Positions 1 through 9,473 of a DNA stretch of 64,000 nucleotides are shown in pieces (within the stretch, counting starts at the first letter, position 1; each line of letters opens with the position of its first letter). The DNA is taken from assembly GCF_043876835.1 (NCBI RefSeq), contig NZ_JBAWJZ010000005.1, forward strand, positions 1 through 64,000. Direction: 5' to 3'. The notes beneath the pieces are model-generated. The model saw only the letters and a list, made by a program, of their open reading frames with translations. It made no database searches and had not been told where the DNA came from. The position numbers were made by a program, and so were the translations under genes. Source of the DNA: Yeosuana sp043876835 (lineage in GTDB: Bacteria; Bacteroidota; Bacteroidia; Flavobacteriales; Flavobacteriaceae).

Positions 1-1169
1 CCAGTAGCCTCACAAGAAGCATTGGCGCTGACAGTTACGTTAGCAGGACAAGTTATAGTTGGAGGCGTAGTATCGTTAGTTACAGTTACAATTCTAGTTT
101 CAACATTAGTATAGCTATCATCAGAAACCTCAAAAGAAACCAAATAATCACCTGTTATTGTTGGGGTAAAACTAGAAGAAGATATATTTCCGGACTCGGT
201 TGACGTTAATAATGTAGTAGCATCATTAGGATCTAGTATGCTCCACTGATAATTAATGGTTGTTCCAGAAATAGTTCCAGTATATGTACCTTCTAAAGAA
301 ACAAGAGAACAAGCTTCAATTGCAGAATTTGATGGTGGAGTTGTGATTTCAGCATTAATTGAACCTCCACTGGCAACTAATTCACCAAAAGAATAAGTGG
401 TTGAACCACCACCAACACAAGTAGCATATTTGTCTGACCCAATAAAGATCTCATCATTATTAGTACAATCACCATTGATTGTGGATGAAGGCTCAATAAT
501 TAAGGCTGCATTACTTGGTAAGTTTAGTCTAACTTTTGGTCCATAAAATATAAGAGTTCCAATTTCAGGTGTTGTTGTTGCAATGGTAAGTTGTTGGGTA
601 TTTAAAGTTGTAATATGTTGGTTAGAAGTATTATCCCCTAAAATTAAAGTTCCATTAACAGTAACATTTCCCATAGCGGTTGTAGTTAGATTAGAACTTA
701 GATTTAATGTTCCATTTATAACAAGGTCGCCAATAGAATTTATAGTTAAATTAGATGAAACAGAAATTGTATCACTAGCTTGAATAGTTACAGTATATGA
801 ACCAGAGAGTTCACCTGGATATGTTAATGGAATTATATCATATAAACCTGTAGCTGTGTTATATAATCTCCAGCTATTAGGATCATCCCAATTGCCATTT
901 CCATTTGATTGATAATCACCAGTTGCTAATACAAAAGCAGCAGTAGATTTAGTAGAAGTTAATTTTAAAAAACTAACAATATCATTAGAACTTTTATCGT
1001 TAATAGTTTGTACACTATCGTGTGTTGAAAATAAATCAACAAAAAAAGATATAATTTTATACTGTAGATGTTGAGTAGGTAGGTTACGAGAAGAAATACT
1101 ACTTGCGTGCAGATTGCAGCTAATCAGCAAAATGCAAAGTATTCTTAGCAATTTAACATTTTTCTTCAT
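1..1169 (-). CDS. Large secreted protein with HYR domain (3' end outside window)
   Basis: An open frame of about 390 codons runs from an ATG at 1169 down to base 1 without a stop, so only the N-terminal part is visible. It begins with a signal peptide (MKKNVKLLRILCILLISCN). A Ser/Thr/Asn-rich region of short beta-helix-like repeats follows (several NGTL- or NLTI-type strands). Then come a cysteine-containing Ig/PKD-like segment and, at the cut end, a HYR-domain start (DTTPPTITCPANVTVSAN). Such flavobacterial proteins usually end in a type IX secretion sorting domain, but that part is not in the window. Function unknown; probably a cell-surface or adhesin-like protein. Confidence 0.8.
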   Translation of the reverse strand, partial: MKKNVKLLRILCILLISCNLHASSISSRNLPTQHLQYKIISFFVDLFSTHDSVQTINDKSSNDIVSFLKLTSTKSTAAFVLATGDYQSNGNGNWDDPNSWRLYNTATGLYDIIPLTYPGELSGSYTVTIQASDTISVSSNLTINSIGDLVINGTLNLSSNLTTTAMGNVTVNGTLILGDNTSNQHITTLNTQQLTIATTTPEIGTLIFYGPKVRLNLPSNAALIIEPSSTINGDCTNNDEIFIGSDKYATCVGGGSTTYSFGELVASGGSINAEITTPPSNSAIEACSLVSLEGTYTGTISGTTINYQWSILDPNDATTLLTSTESGNISSSSFTPTITGDYLVSFEVSDDSYTNVETRIVTVTNDTTPPTITCPANVTVSANASCEAT

Positions 1170-1591
1170 AATAAGTTAATATTTAGGGCGTTGCACAACC
1201 ATAAAGCATCCATCAATGAATTAAATTATTCATAGATAAATGATTTTCAGTCTATTGTGCTATTAACCAATTTCTTGAGGGATTAGCAAAATTAGAACTA
1301 ACAATAGCCAGATAACAAAAATACTCGTTGAAATACCTTTTTATTCTACAGTATGCTAGTTTCATTTTACTTAAGAATTAATTAATCTTTTTGTTCTGTA
1401 AAACAGTTTTTTAAATAAAAAAGAGCTTATATAAATTTGATAATTTTTATCTCAAGTTTTTTTACTTATACGAATATAATACAAAAAAAATAAAAACATC
1501 GATAAAAAGTTAAAAAAATCAGATTAAGTGTAAAAATTTTATAGTAAATCTTTTATTTATATATTATTTGTATGAAGATTTTTATATTTTT
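1170..1591. other. AT-rich intergenic region, 422 bp
   Basis: Lies between two genes that are both on the minus strand. Apart from the candidate promoter near 1290-1320 I see only A/T runs. No open frame, strong hairpin or repeat stands out. Confidence 0.5.
1287..1319 (-). promoter_or_regulatory. Candidate Bacteroidetes promoter for the HYR protein
   Basis: On the minus strand a TTTG (1319-1316) is followed after 21 bases by TAATTTTG (1294-1287). This fits the Bacteroidetes TTTG / TAnnTTTG consensus and would give a leader of roughly 110 bases before the ATG at 1169. Found by eye in AT-rich DNA, so chance is possible. Confidence 0.4.
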
Positions 1592-4500
1592 TTAGTTTAC
1601 CAATACTTTTTTTGTAATTGTGCTACTTGAAGTTTTTAAATTTATAATATAGGCTCCTGGAATAAGACGGTTGGTTTTAAATTTCTGAATATTAATATTA
1701 TTAACGTTATTAAATTCATAAACTGATTGTCCTAAAATATTTAATAATTGCACTGATTTTATTAGCTTTAAATTTGGGTTATACAAAATTAAGCTAGAGT
1801 CGTTATTGGAGTAAAAAATATTTAAAGTGTTGTTTTCTATCTCATCGGTTCCCAATGAAATTTCGGGAGTTATATCAAATTGAATTTCAAATCTATCAGT
1901 AAAAGTTCCGGGTGTTAGATATGCTTCATAATTGCTTTCTTTTAAATTGTGGATAATACCTAATTGATTATCATGAATATATATATTGAGGTTATTAGGG
2001 ATATTTTCTAAACCATCAATTTTAATTGAAGCCAAACCTTGTTGATAAATTTTTACTCCCAGAGGTAATTTTTGTTCTTGATTAAAACTGTTTACTCCTT
2101 GAATAACAAGTTTTTGATTATTTACAACCCAAAACATATCCTCTTTATTATTTTCTATAAGAATGGCGTCATATCCTAAATCAATATCATTTGATGCTTT
2201 ACTATCAACTCCAACAAGTAATTGTCTGTGATAGTGATAAGGTGAATCAAATCGCAATCTTATTTTTTCTCTGATGTCACCATTGTTGGAACTATTTTCT
2301 GCATCTTCCTTTATATTTGATGATTTCATAAAAACAGAAGAATCGCTAGATTCAGTTTTAAACACACGTTGACTGTTTTTAAAGCTAATATTTCCACCAG
2401 TATTGGCGGTTACAAAAAAGCCTTGACTTACTGGAATGTATCTCTGTGGTGTTTTAGTGCCTAATTCACCATTGTTATCTAATCTTGAGTCGTTTGAAAT
2501 TGCTTTGGTGCCACCAATTAATGTATAAGTGCCATAGCCACCTCGATATTCTGCTAAAACATGTGTTGAACTCGCAAAATGCTCCCAGAAATATAAAGAA
2601 CCATCTATAATGTCACTTGTTGCTCTACCACCAGAACTATTGATATTATCTAAAATGAATTCATTTGCGTCGATTGCCGAGGCATATGGGTTTCCAATTA
2701 AATAATCGTTTCCTGCTGATAATGTTAAGCTAATATCTCCATTATTTGGTTTACCGTTAAACACGTAATTTTGTTCTAAAGAAATAACTCCACTCGTGTT
2801 TTCTACACCTTTCATTGTAAAACCTTCTCCAGCTAATAAGGTTCCTGTACTTCTTACATGTTGCCAGGAAGGATAACTATTGCTAAGTTGATTAGAATAT
2901 TTCCAAATCCAATAATCTGCAATGCTAATTGGAGTTACTCCAGGTGCTCCGGGAGCACCGTTATAACCAGATGTTAAAAATGTTATGTTTAAAGGAGATG
3001 CTGGAACCGAGCCGTCTTTCAAAACATTAGGAAGTTTATAGCTGTTGTTGTTTGTTGATGTATTACTTATTCCGACAGGAGAAGACCAATAGTTATAGGT
3101 GAATAAGTCTTTAGTGCCTTGTTGATCTCTTTCAATTTTTCCTGAACTTGTTACATCTAAAACACTATTAATGCTTTGAATTAATTGTGATTCATTATCT
3201 AAATCGATTAATCCATCTAGTTTTAAGTAGAAGCTATTGTACAAACCTTTATTGCCTTCAATAGAAAACTCTTTTCCGGAATCTACAATTAACCCTACCA
3301 TACCTTGCGTATTATAAGAACCATCTAAATTGATATTGTTTTTTATATGAACAATAGAGGTATCGTCTGAATTGTTTTGTTTGGATGTAATATCCCATTC
3401 ACTACCATATAACCAAGTAGCTGAATCTGTCCAATTTCCATCTGAAATGGTTTGATAAGGTAGAGGAGCTCTTTGAAAATAAATATCTTTTACGTTATAA
3501 ATTTTAGCTCCAGCAACATCGATACTTGAGGTTTTTTTGTCATCTAATATGTCGTCTTGGTAACTATCCATTTTGTAGTATTTAATCAAACTGCTGCCTA
3601 TGGATCCAGAAATATCTATAGGAACAATCTTCCCTCGATTAAAACTGTTGGATTCATCTAACTCTTGATATGCCATTTTTTTTACATCATCAATTGATAA
3701 GGCAGAATTGAATACTCTAACTTCATCAATTTCTCCTTTAAAATAATTGTTGTTTGAAGAACTACTTCCTATGAAAAAGTTGGAACTATCCGTAATTCCC
3801 CCTGAAGTATCACTAGTCTCTTGAATACCATTAATGTATAAAATAGTTTCCCCAGATTTAGTAGTAACTGTTACATGAGTCCAAATGCCATCTGTTAATA
3901 TGGTTGTTGATATCAAAGAAACACCCTCGGCAACTGCAGTTACAGTATTATCTGAATTAACTTGTAAATATAAATTGTCTTGGCCGGCTATGATGCGGTC
4001 ATTGTTGTTTGTATTTGTTCCACCAGATTTTATAAAAACCATAAGAGTTGCTTCTCCTGAACTTATTAAATTTCCGTCTTCAACATAATCATTCCTTCCA
4101 TCAAAATAAAGACTATAACTAGCATCTAAATTTCTTGGAGAGCCATAAACTGAGTCATCACCATCACGTGATGCCATAACACCATCGCCATCAGCATCTG
4201 TAGTATCATCTAAAACACCGTTTGTATGAGGTAATGAAGCATAAATCTCAACAGTATCAATATCATAAATTCCAGTAATATCGTTATATATATCTCTATA
4301 ATCAGGAATGCCATCATTATCAGAATCTAAAGCATAAAGAGGACCAGTTCCTTGGTTATTATTACCAAAAGAGTCTGCATAATTTGTGTTTCCTTCAAAA
4401 AAATCAAAGCAATCTAAAATGCCATCGCCAAAACCTTCTAAAATATCATCACCATCAGAGTCTTTCTCTCTAAAAGTTTCAGAGTCAATGCCATCTCCAA

Positions 4501-6508
4501 CACCGTTTCCTGAAACATCACCATCACCGTTTTGAAATGAACTATCATTACTATTGATTGCACCGTATTCATCAACATCAAAAATGCCGTCATTATCACT
4601 ATCTAAATCTAAATAATCAGGTATTCCATCAGAATCAGTGTCTATTGGTGTTTGTGATTCAAATAAATCATGCATGCCATTTGCATTGGCATCAACCCAA
4701 GAAGAGACATTAGTTAATGTTGCTTTACCTTCACTATAAATTCCTAAACCAGTTTCTATCACGTCTGGAATTCCATCGTTGTCTGAATCTAAATCAAATA
4801 CATCTGAAATTCCATCATTATCATGATCACACAGAGTTTGCTTAATTTCTATGTCATCGATAGCTAGGTCATTTCCTGTTCCACCTAATTGGTTATTTGT
4901 AAAAATAACTTGAAATTCAGTTACGCCTAGATTTAAATCTGCTGTAAATTGATACCAATCTCCAGTTAAATTTCCAGCTGTTGTTGGAGCAATTTCACCT
5001 GTTGTGATTGATGTTATAAGATTATTACTCATGTCTCTAAATTCAACAAGTATGTCTGGTCTTAAGCGAGTCTCGATTCCAGGAGCGTCTGATCTGTCTA
5101 AATTTAATACCCAAAAACTATAAGTTATTGGAACGTTAGCAAAGGTTCCGATAATATGTGCTGTATAGAAAACTCCAGGGTCAATAGCGGCGTTAAACAT
5201 AGCCATTCTACCATTTGTGTCTCCTTGTGTATGGTCTTCGCCTGTATACCAATATGCATCTGCCCAATTAGCAACTTCTTCAACTGGTGTTTGGTTTGTT
5301 CCATCACCATTTGCTGCTTTGTAATAAACTGTATATTCTCCATCATTTAAATCATTGCCTCCTAATGATGCGCAACTTGCTGTACCATCTTCATAGCAAT
5401 AGGTTGTTATGGCATCATAGGTAATGTCAATTGTAGTACGTTCACCAGCTCCAAAAGTTTCTTCAAGAAATTTGTAAATTACTTCATTGGTTGAAGAAGA
5501 GTTTTTGCAACCAATTTGTTCATCAGAATCTAAAATACCATCATTGTCATCATCGATATCAACATCATCATAAATACTATCACCATCACTATCAAAAAAT
5601 ACTTTTGCACCAGTTGCAGTAATATTAATCTGATAAGAAGATTCGTTTGAATCATCAGAATTTATTGTTAATAAATCTGTTTGGATACCAATAGAAGATG
5701 TAGAAAACAAAACAACTATATTGGCTGTTCCTCCAGATGACACAATGGAACCTGGAGAAGGACTACTGTCTATTGTGAATTCAGTTAAACCGGATAATGA
5801 AATAGAACCTAATGTTAAGTCTCCAGAACCTGTATTTTCAATCACAAAAGTTTTGGTTATGGTTTGTGACGATATTTGTGCTGTACCAAAATCTGTGTTG
5901 TTTGAAAGCATAGGCGTGTTTGTGCCATCACCAACAATTGAGTTGCCTAAACCTTTTACATTTATTTCTGGTGTAGGGGGGTACCCTGTAATTGTAACAT
6001 TATCAATGTAAACATCGTCAGATGAACTGCTAGCATCACATTGAAATCTAAACTTTGAATTGGCTGTAAAAGAGTTTATTGTAGAATCAAAAGTAACCGT
6101 AACATTGGTGTAGTTTGTATCATTATTAAAATCAGTTCCTCTAACAAAGGCTTTAACAGTTGTCCAAACAGACCCACCATCATTTGAAAACCTTACCCAA
6201 AAATCTTCTCCAGTACTAAAATTGCTTGTTCTGAAATCAAAAGACATTACAACCGAACCGTAGGTAGTCAAGTCAATACCATCAGTCGTCATGTTCGATG
6301 AAGAGGATTTACCTTGTATGTTGGCTGACTGTGTCAAGTTTAAAGGGGATACTAATACTAAAGAACAATCAGTTCCTCCATCATTCCATATACCCCAAGT
6401 CAAAAAGAAATTTTCAGAATTTATTACAGTTTGGGAATAAGAAATAAATGAGTAAAGTAGGCACGCAACAATATAACTAGTTTTTAAGATTATAAAAAGT
6501 TGCTTCAT
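1592..6508 (-). CDS. T9SS-exported multidomain surface protein (TSP3, LamG)
   Basis: A 1638-residue protein with a signal peptide (about residues 1-25, ending SYSQ). Residues about 30-175 form a MAM/carbohydrate-binding-like beta domain. Residues about 180-300 form an ASH/Hydin-like choice-of-anchor domain (FGTAQISSQTITKTFVIENT). Two blocks of acidic calcium-binding thrombospondin type 3 repeats (DSDNDGIPD type) lie near 310-330 and 560-810. A LamG/concanavalin-like domain (FDGRNDYVE...GEIDEVRVFN) lies near 830-980. The C-terminal 80 residues are a type A sorting domain (LLNILGQSVYEF...PGAYIINL...KKVLVN) expected to direct export through the type IX system. Ligand unknown. The start is supported by the signal peptide. 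Confidence 0.85.
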   Translation of the reverse strand: MKQLFIILKTSYIVACLLYSFISYSQTVINSENFFLTWGIWNDGGTDCSLVLVSPLNLTQSANIQGKSSSSNMTTDGIDLTTYGSVVMSFDFRTSNFSTGEDFWVRFSNDGGSVWTTVKAFVRGTDFNNDTNYTNVTVTFDSTINSFTANSKFRFQCDASSSSDDVYIDNVTITGYPPTPEINVKGLGNSIVGDGTNTPMLSNNTDFGTAQISSQTITKTFVIENTGSGDLTLGSISLSGLTEFTIDSSPSPGSIVSSGGTANIVVLFSTSSIGIQTDLLTINSDDSNESSYQINITATGAKVFFDSDGDSIYDDVDIDDDNDGILDSDEQIGCKNSSSTNEVIYKFLEETFGAGERTTIDITYDAITTYCYEDGTASCASLGGNDLNDGEYTVYYKAANGDGTNQTPVEEVANWADAYWYTGEDHTQGDTNGRMAMFNAAIDPGVFYTAHIIGTFANVPITYSFWVLNLDRSDAPGIETRLRPDILVEFRDMSNNLITSITTGEIAPTTAGNLTGDWYQFTADLNLGVTEFQVIFTNNQLGGTGNDLAIDDIEIKQTLCDHDNDGISDVFDLDSDNDGIPDVIETGLGIYSEGKATLTNVSSWVDANANGMHDLFESQTPIDTDSDGIPDYLDLDSDNDGIFDVDEYGAINSNDSSFQNGDGDVSGNGVGDGIDSETFREKDSDGDDILEGFGDGILDCFDFFEGNTNYADSFGNNNQGTGPLYALDSDNDGIPDYRDIYNDITGIYDIDTVEIYASLPHTNGVLDDTTDADGDGVMASRDGDDSVYGSPRNLDASYSLYFDGRNDYVEDGNLISSGEATLMVFIKSGGTNTNNNDRIIAGQDNLYLQVNSDNTVTAVAEGVSLISTTILTDGIWTHVTVTTKSGETILYINGIQETSDTSGGITDSSNFFIGSSSSNNNYFKGEIDEVRVFNSALSIDDVKKMAYQELDESNSFNRGKIVPIDISGSIGSSLIKYYKMDSYQDDILDDKKTSSIDVAGAKIYNVKDIYFQRAPLPYQTISDGNWTDSATWLYGSEWDITSKQNNSDDTSIVHIKNNINLDGSYNTQGMVGLIVDSGKEFSIEGNKGLYNSFYLKLDGLIDLDNESQLIQSINSVLDVTSSGKIERDQQGTKDLFTYNYWSSPVGISNTSTNNNSYKLPNVLKDGSVPASPLNITFLTSGYNGAPGAPGVTPISIADYWIWKYSNQLSNSYPSWQHVRSTGTLLAGEGFTMKGVENTSGVISLEQNYVFNGKPNNGDISLTLSAGNDYLIGNPYASAIDANEFILDNINSSGGRATSDIIDGSLYFWEHFASSTHVLAEYRGGYGTYTLIGGTKAISNDSRLDNNGELGTKTPQRYIPVSQGFFVTANTGGNISFKNSQRVFKTESSDSSVFMKSSNIKEDAENSSNNGDIREKIRLRFDSPYHYHRQLLVGVDSKASNDIDLGYDAILIENNKEDMFWVVNNQKLVIQGVNSFNQEQKLPLGVKIYQQGLASIKIDGLENIPNNLNIYIHDNQLGIIHNLKESNYEAYLTPGTFTDRFEIQFDITPEISLGTDEIENNTLNIFYSNNDSSLILYNPNLKLIKSVQLLNILGQSVYEFNNVNNINIQKFKTNRLIPGAYIINLKTSSSTITKKVLVN

Positions 6509-6724
6509 AAGTAGTTAATTCAGTTTGGGACTAATTAATCTATGAAACGAATATATATAAATTATCTATGAAATGCAAAAAAAATCGATAAAATGCAAAA
6601 TACTTTTATTGTTAAAATAATTAAGCATTTGATTGTTAAGTATTTAATTGATTTATATTTATTTTCAAATTAGAAAAGTATTGCCTTATGCCTAAAATAT
6701 AATTATATTAAAATCAGGGAATTA

Positions 6725-6756
6725 AAAAAAGGGTAAAATTAATTTTGCCCTTTTTT
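6725..6756 (-). terminator. Terminator overlapping the 3' end of the hydroxylase gene
   Basis: Arms AAAAAAGGGTAAAATT and AATTTTGCCCTTTTTT pair with one G-T wobble. Read on the minus strand the hairpin ends in a T run. The stop codon of the gene at 6739 lies inside the hairpin. Confidence 0.6.
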
Positions 6757-7614
6757 AAATCCATAAATGTTTTGACCTATAAAATCATGCGGAAATTTAT
6801 CGTCCCCTTTAAAACCAATCTCAACAGTTCCACTATCTTCTGGTATGTAGTTGGTTTTAAAAATATAGTCCCAAAGGCTTAAACTGATACCATAATTTAC
6901 CCCATATTTTCCTTTTGGTAAGGTATAAGCATGATGATATAAATGCATAACAGGGTTGTTAAAAATGTATTTTAACGGTCCCCAAGTAATTTTAATATTA
7001 GAATGATTAAAATGACCAATGGCAATAGTAATGAAATGAATAATATAAGCTTGATTTGGTTCAAAACCACCTATAATCATAACTCCAAATGTTTTTAAAG
7101 GTTTATACAAAACATTTTCCATCCAATGATATCTTAAATGAGCAGCAAATCCCATTTCTTTAACGCTATGATGCACTTTGTGGAATTTCCATAAAAAAGA
7201 ATATTTATGTAATAATACATGAGTAAACCACTGAACGAAATCAAGAATGATGAAAAAAACCAGTAGTTGTAGCCACATAGCCCATTGCGAAATGTCGAAA
7301 ATTGCAAAACTTTTAGAGGTGATATTCATTTCATTAAAAAGTAAGCCTATAATCTTGTAAAAACCACTGATTACTATTGAAAAAACGAAAAAATTAAAAT
7401 ACATATAGAAAGCATCCAACCAAAAATCTCTTCTTATAATTGATTGCTCTTTTCTCCATGGGAAAGCTATTTCTAAAAGCCAAACAAAAGCCGATATAGC
7501 TGTTAAACCCCAAAAATAATTGGTGTACCATGGTACATCAAAAATTATTGATTTCCATGTCCAATCTAATGTTCCATTAAAGGCATTAACAAATGCACTA
7601 ATATACTTTTCCAT
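6739..7614 (-). CDS. Sterol desaturase / fatty acid hydroxylase family membrane protein
   Basis: A 291-residue integral membrane protein with the di-iron histidine boxes of the fatty acid hydroxylase superfamily: HVLLH near 131-135, HKVHH near 144-148 and HLYHH near 223-227. At least four hydrophobic segments precede and separate the boxes. Family members hydroxylate or desaturate lipids (sterols, fatty acids, carotenoids) at the membrane; the substrate here cannot be read. It starts 38 bases downstream of the sulfite dehydrogenase cytochrome gene on the same strand, so it is probably co-transcribed, which is an unusual partnership. Confidence 0.85.
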   Translation of the reverse strand: MEKYISAFVNAFNGTLDWTWKSIIFDVPWYTNYFWGLTAISAFVWLLEIAFPWRKEQSIIRRDFWLDAFYMYFNFFVFSIVISGFYKIIGLLFNEMNITSKSFAIFDISQWAMWLQLLVFFIILDFVQWFTHVLLHKYSFLWKFHKVHHSVKEMGFAAHLRYHWMENVLYKPLKTFGVMIIGGFEPNQAYIIHFITIAIGHFNHSNIKITWGPLKYIFNNPVMHLYHHAYTLPKGKYGVNYGISLSLWDYIFKTNYIPEDSGTVEIGFKGDDKFPHDFIGQNIYGFKKGQN

Positions 7615-7652
7615 GATTATTGTGTTTTAGTTTAGTTTTATAATATTATATT

Positions 7653-8123
7653 TTAATCTTTTAATTCGTACCAATCTATATTTGTTAAAATGTTTCGTCT
7701 TCCTTTATCAACAGGAGGATAGTTAGTTGCCAAATAATTTACGATTATTTCTTGATTTTTCCCTAAATCTGGTAAATTTTGTGTTTCCTGCATCCATTTA
7801 ATGGTAGCATTCCAACGTTCAACATTCATTCGGTTTTGAAGTATTAATTTTGAAGAATGACAACCAGTACAATTTCTAACAACGGTCATTAAACCTTCTG
7901 CATCAACAAAACCTGTGCTTACATGAATACCATTTTCTATTCTGTCTGGATCCAATTCTTCAACTGCAACCTCAACTTCTAGTGTTTTTTTAAAACTAAA
8001 AAAAGAAGGATTTACCATATAATAAACAAGTAGCCCACCTGTAATGACAAACAAGCTAAAGAGTAATAGCAAAAACCTATATATCTTTTTAACCTGATTA
8101 TAAAAATCTAATTCCTCTGACAT
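7653..8123 (-). CDS. Membrane-anchored monoheme cytochrome c, sulfite dehydrogenase subunit (SorB-like)
   Basis: A 156-residue protein with an N-terminal membrane anchor (about 18-38) and one heme-binding motif CTGCH (residues 85-89). The following helix WNATIKWMQETQNLP offers methionine as likely axial ligand. The start codon overlaps the stop of the SorA-like gene (TAATG), so translation is coupled. The natural role is to accept electrons from the Mo subunit in the periplasm and pass them to the respiratory chain. It is anchored, whereas the classical SorB is soluble. No regulatory site of its own is visible. Confidence 0.82.
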   Translation of the reverse strand: MSEELDFYNQVKKIYRFLLLLFSLFVITGGLLVYYMVNPSFFSFKKTLEVEVAVEELDPDRIENGIHVSTGFVDAEGLMTVVRNCTGCHSSKLILQNRMNVERWNATIKWMQETQNLPDLGKNQEIIVNYLATNYPPVDKGRRNILTNIDWYELKD

Positions 8124-9343
8124 TATTTAACTTTAATAGCTATTCTATGACAGGCATTATTTAAATATCCTTTTGGATTCCATCCTGGTAGTAGCATAGG
8201 TTGTGCTATCCCATTTGTATCTGTTGCTTTAGCCCAAACTTCGTAATACCCAGTATCGGGGAATTTTATTGAGGCTGTAAAATGTTGCCATGCCAATCTG
8301 TTTGTTGGTTTTTCAATCACACAGGTATTCCAGGTTGAACCATAATCAATAGAATATTCCATTTTGGCAACTTCCAATTCTCCTGCCCAAGCGTGTCCTC
8401 TAATATTTAATACTTTGCCCTTATTAATAATGGCACCAGACTTAGGATAAGTAATTAAAGACTTAACCGGCATAGATTCAATAATACACATATCTTCGTC
8501 TTTAACTTTTTCTCCTGGTTCTACAGGTTTACAAGGAACTCGGTAAGCATCACCAGTCATTTTGGTACCGTCATGAACTTTGTTTCTTATGCTGATTCTA
8601 TTAATCCATTTACCGGAAACAGATGCAGGCCAACCACCAGCCACCAAACGCAACGGATAACCATGAATGAACGGGATATCTTCACCATTCATTTGAAAAG
8701 CTATTAAGGTTTCGTCTTGTAGCGCTTTACTCATAGGGCAACCTCTTGAAATTGGTTCATGTTTTGGGTCGCGACTTAAATGAATATCGGTCGCATGATA
8801 ACCAATGTAAACAGCATCTTTTTTTATTCCAGCATCTTCTAAAACATCTTTCAAACGCACACCTGTCCAAGAGGCACAGTGTACAGCTCCAACAGTCCAT
8901 TGGTTTCCTTTTGCAGGAGGGTTAAATTCACTTCTACCATTTCCTCCACATTCTATTGTTAATTGATAGGTGTAATGTTTAAATTTTGATTTTAACTCAG
9001 AAAGGGTATATGTTTTTTCTTTTACAACAGATTCTCCGTCAATTTTCAACACCCATTTTTTAGCATCAATATTTTCAGGAACTAATCCGTTGTTTCTAAT
9101 GAACATGCAGGAATTAGGGGTGATTTTATCGTCTAGCAAGTGTGCTTGAGCTTCAATATTCCAAGGCTTATCATTTAAGACAATCATTTCTTTATGTTTA
9201 TTGAACATTTTAAATGGATCGGGGTCTTGTAATGCCAATGGTATATAGCCTTCCATTATATTAGAACCAAAAACAATTTCTGCTCCAATAAGTGTAGCAA
9301 ACGAACTTAGCGTAGCTTTTTTAACAAAAGATCTTCTTTTCAA
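8123..9343 (-). CDS. Sulfite oxidase-type molybdopterin dehydrogenase (SorA/SoxC-like)
   Basis: A 406-residue protein with a twin-Arg-like signal (MKRRSFVKKATLSSFATLIGA), so probably exported folded with its cofactor. The molybdenum-ligand cysteine is C132 in ECGGNGRSEF, followed by the substrate-pocket region (CASWTGVRL; RLVAGGWPASVSGKWINRI) and a C-terminal Ig-like Mo-cofactor dimerisation domain (about 285-406). Members oxidise sulfite to sulfate, or act as SoxCD sulfur dehydrogenase. The tandem cytochrome favours the Sor role. Since the Moco operon lies 5 kb away, cofactor supply is local. It starts below a palindromic operator at 9408-9423. Confidence 0.87.
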   Translation of the reverse strand: MKRRSFVKKATLSSFATLIGAEIVFGSNIMEGYIPLALQDPDPFKMFNKHKEMIVLNDKPWNIEAQAHLLDDKITPNSCMFIRNNGLVPENIDAKKWVLKIDGESVVKEKTYTLSELKSKFKHYTYQLTIECGGNGRSEFNPPAKGNQWTVGAVHCASWTGVRLKDVLEDAGIKKDAVYIGYHATDIHLSRDPKHEPISRGCPMSKALQDETLIAFQMNGEDIPFIHGYPLRLVAGGWPASVSGKWINRISIRNKVHDGTKMTGDAYRVPCKPVEPGEKVKDEDMCIIESMPVKSLITYPKSGAIINKGKVLNIRGHAWAGELEVAKMEYSIDYGSTWNTCVIEKPTNRLAWQHFTASIKFPDTGYYEVWAKATDTNGIAQPMLLPGWNPKGYLNNACHRIAIKVK

Positions 9344-9407
9344 AAGGGTTGAATTATAAGTTGATAAAACAAATTTTACTGAAATTACAATTTGTGAATT
9401 TATTATA

Positions 9408-9423
9408 TGTAACTTATGTTACA
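9408..9423. promoter_or_regulatory. Crp-type palindrome TGTAAC-N4-GTTACA between sorA-like gene and divergent membrane gene
   Basis: TGTAACTTATGTTACA has perfect six-base arms. Its centre (9415.5) lies exactly 28.5 bp from a candidate -7 element on each strand: TAATTTCA at 9387-9380 (minus, towards the sulfite dehydrogenase) and TATATTGT starting at 9444 (plus). The symmetric placement suggests one regulator activating both directions. Three more copies lie upstream of other sulfur genes in the window. Confidence 0.75.
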
Positions 9424-9473
9424 AACATTATTTAAAGTCTTTATATATTGTTAATCAACTTAAACTAAACGAC

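Noticed and set aside
3885..6011. Several open frames on the plus strand and one on the minus strand within the 1638-residue protein
   Set aside because: They are shadows of the long T9SS protein and show no domain, signal or plausible start.
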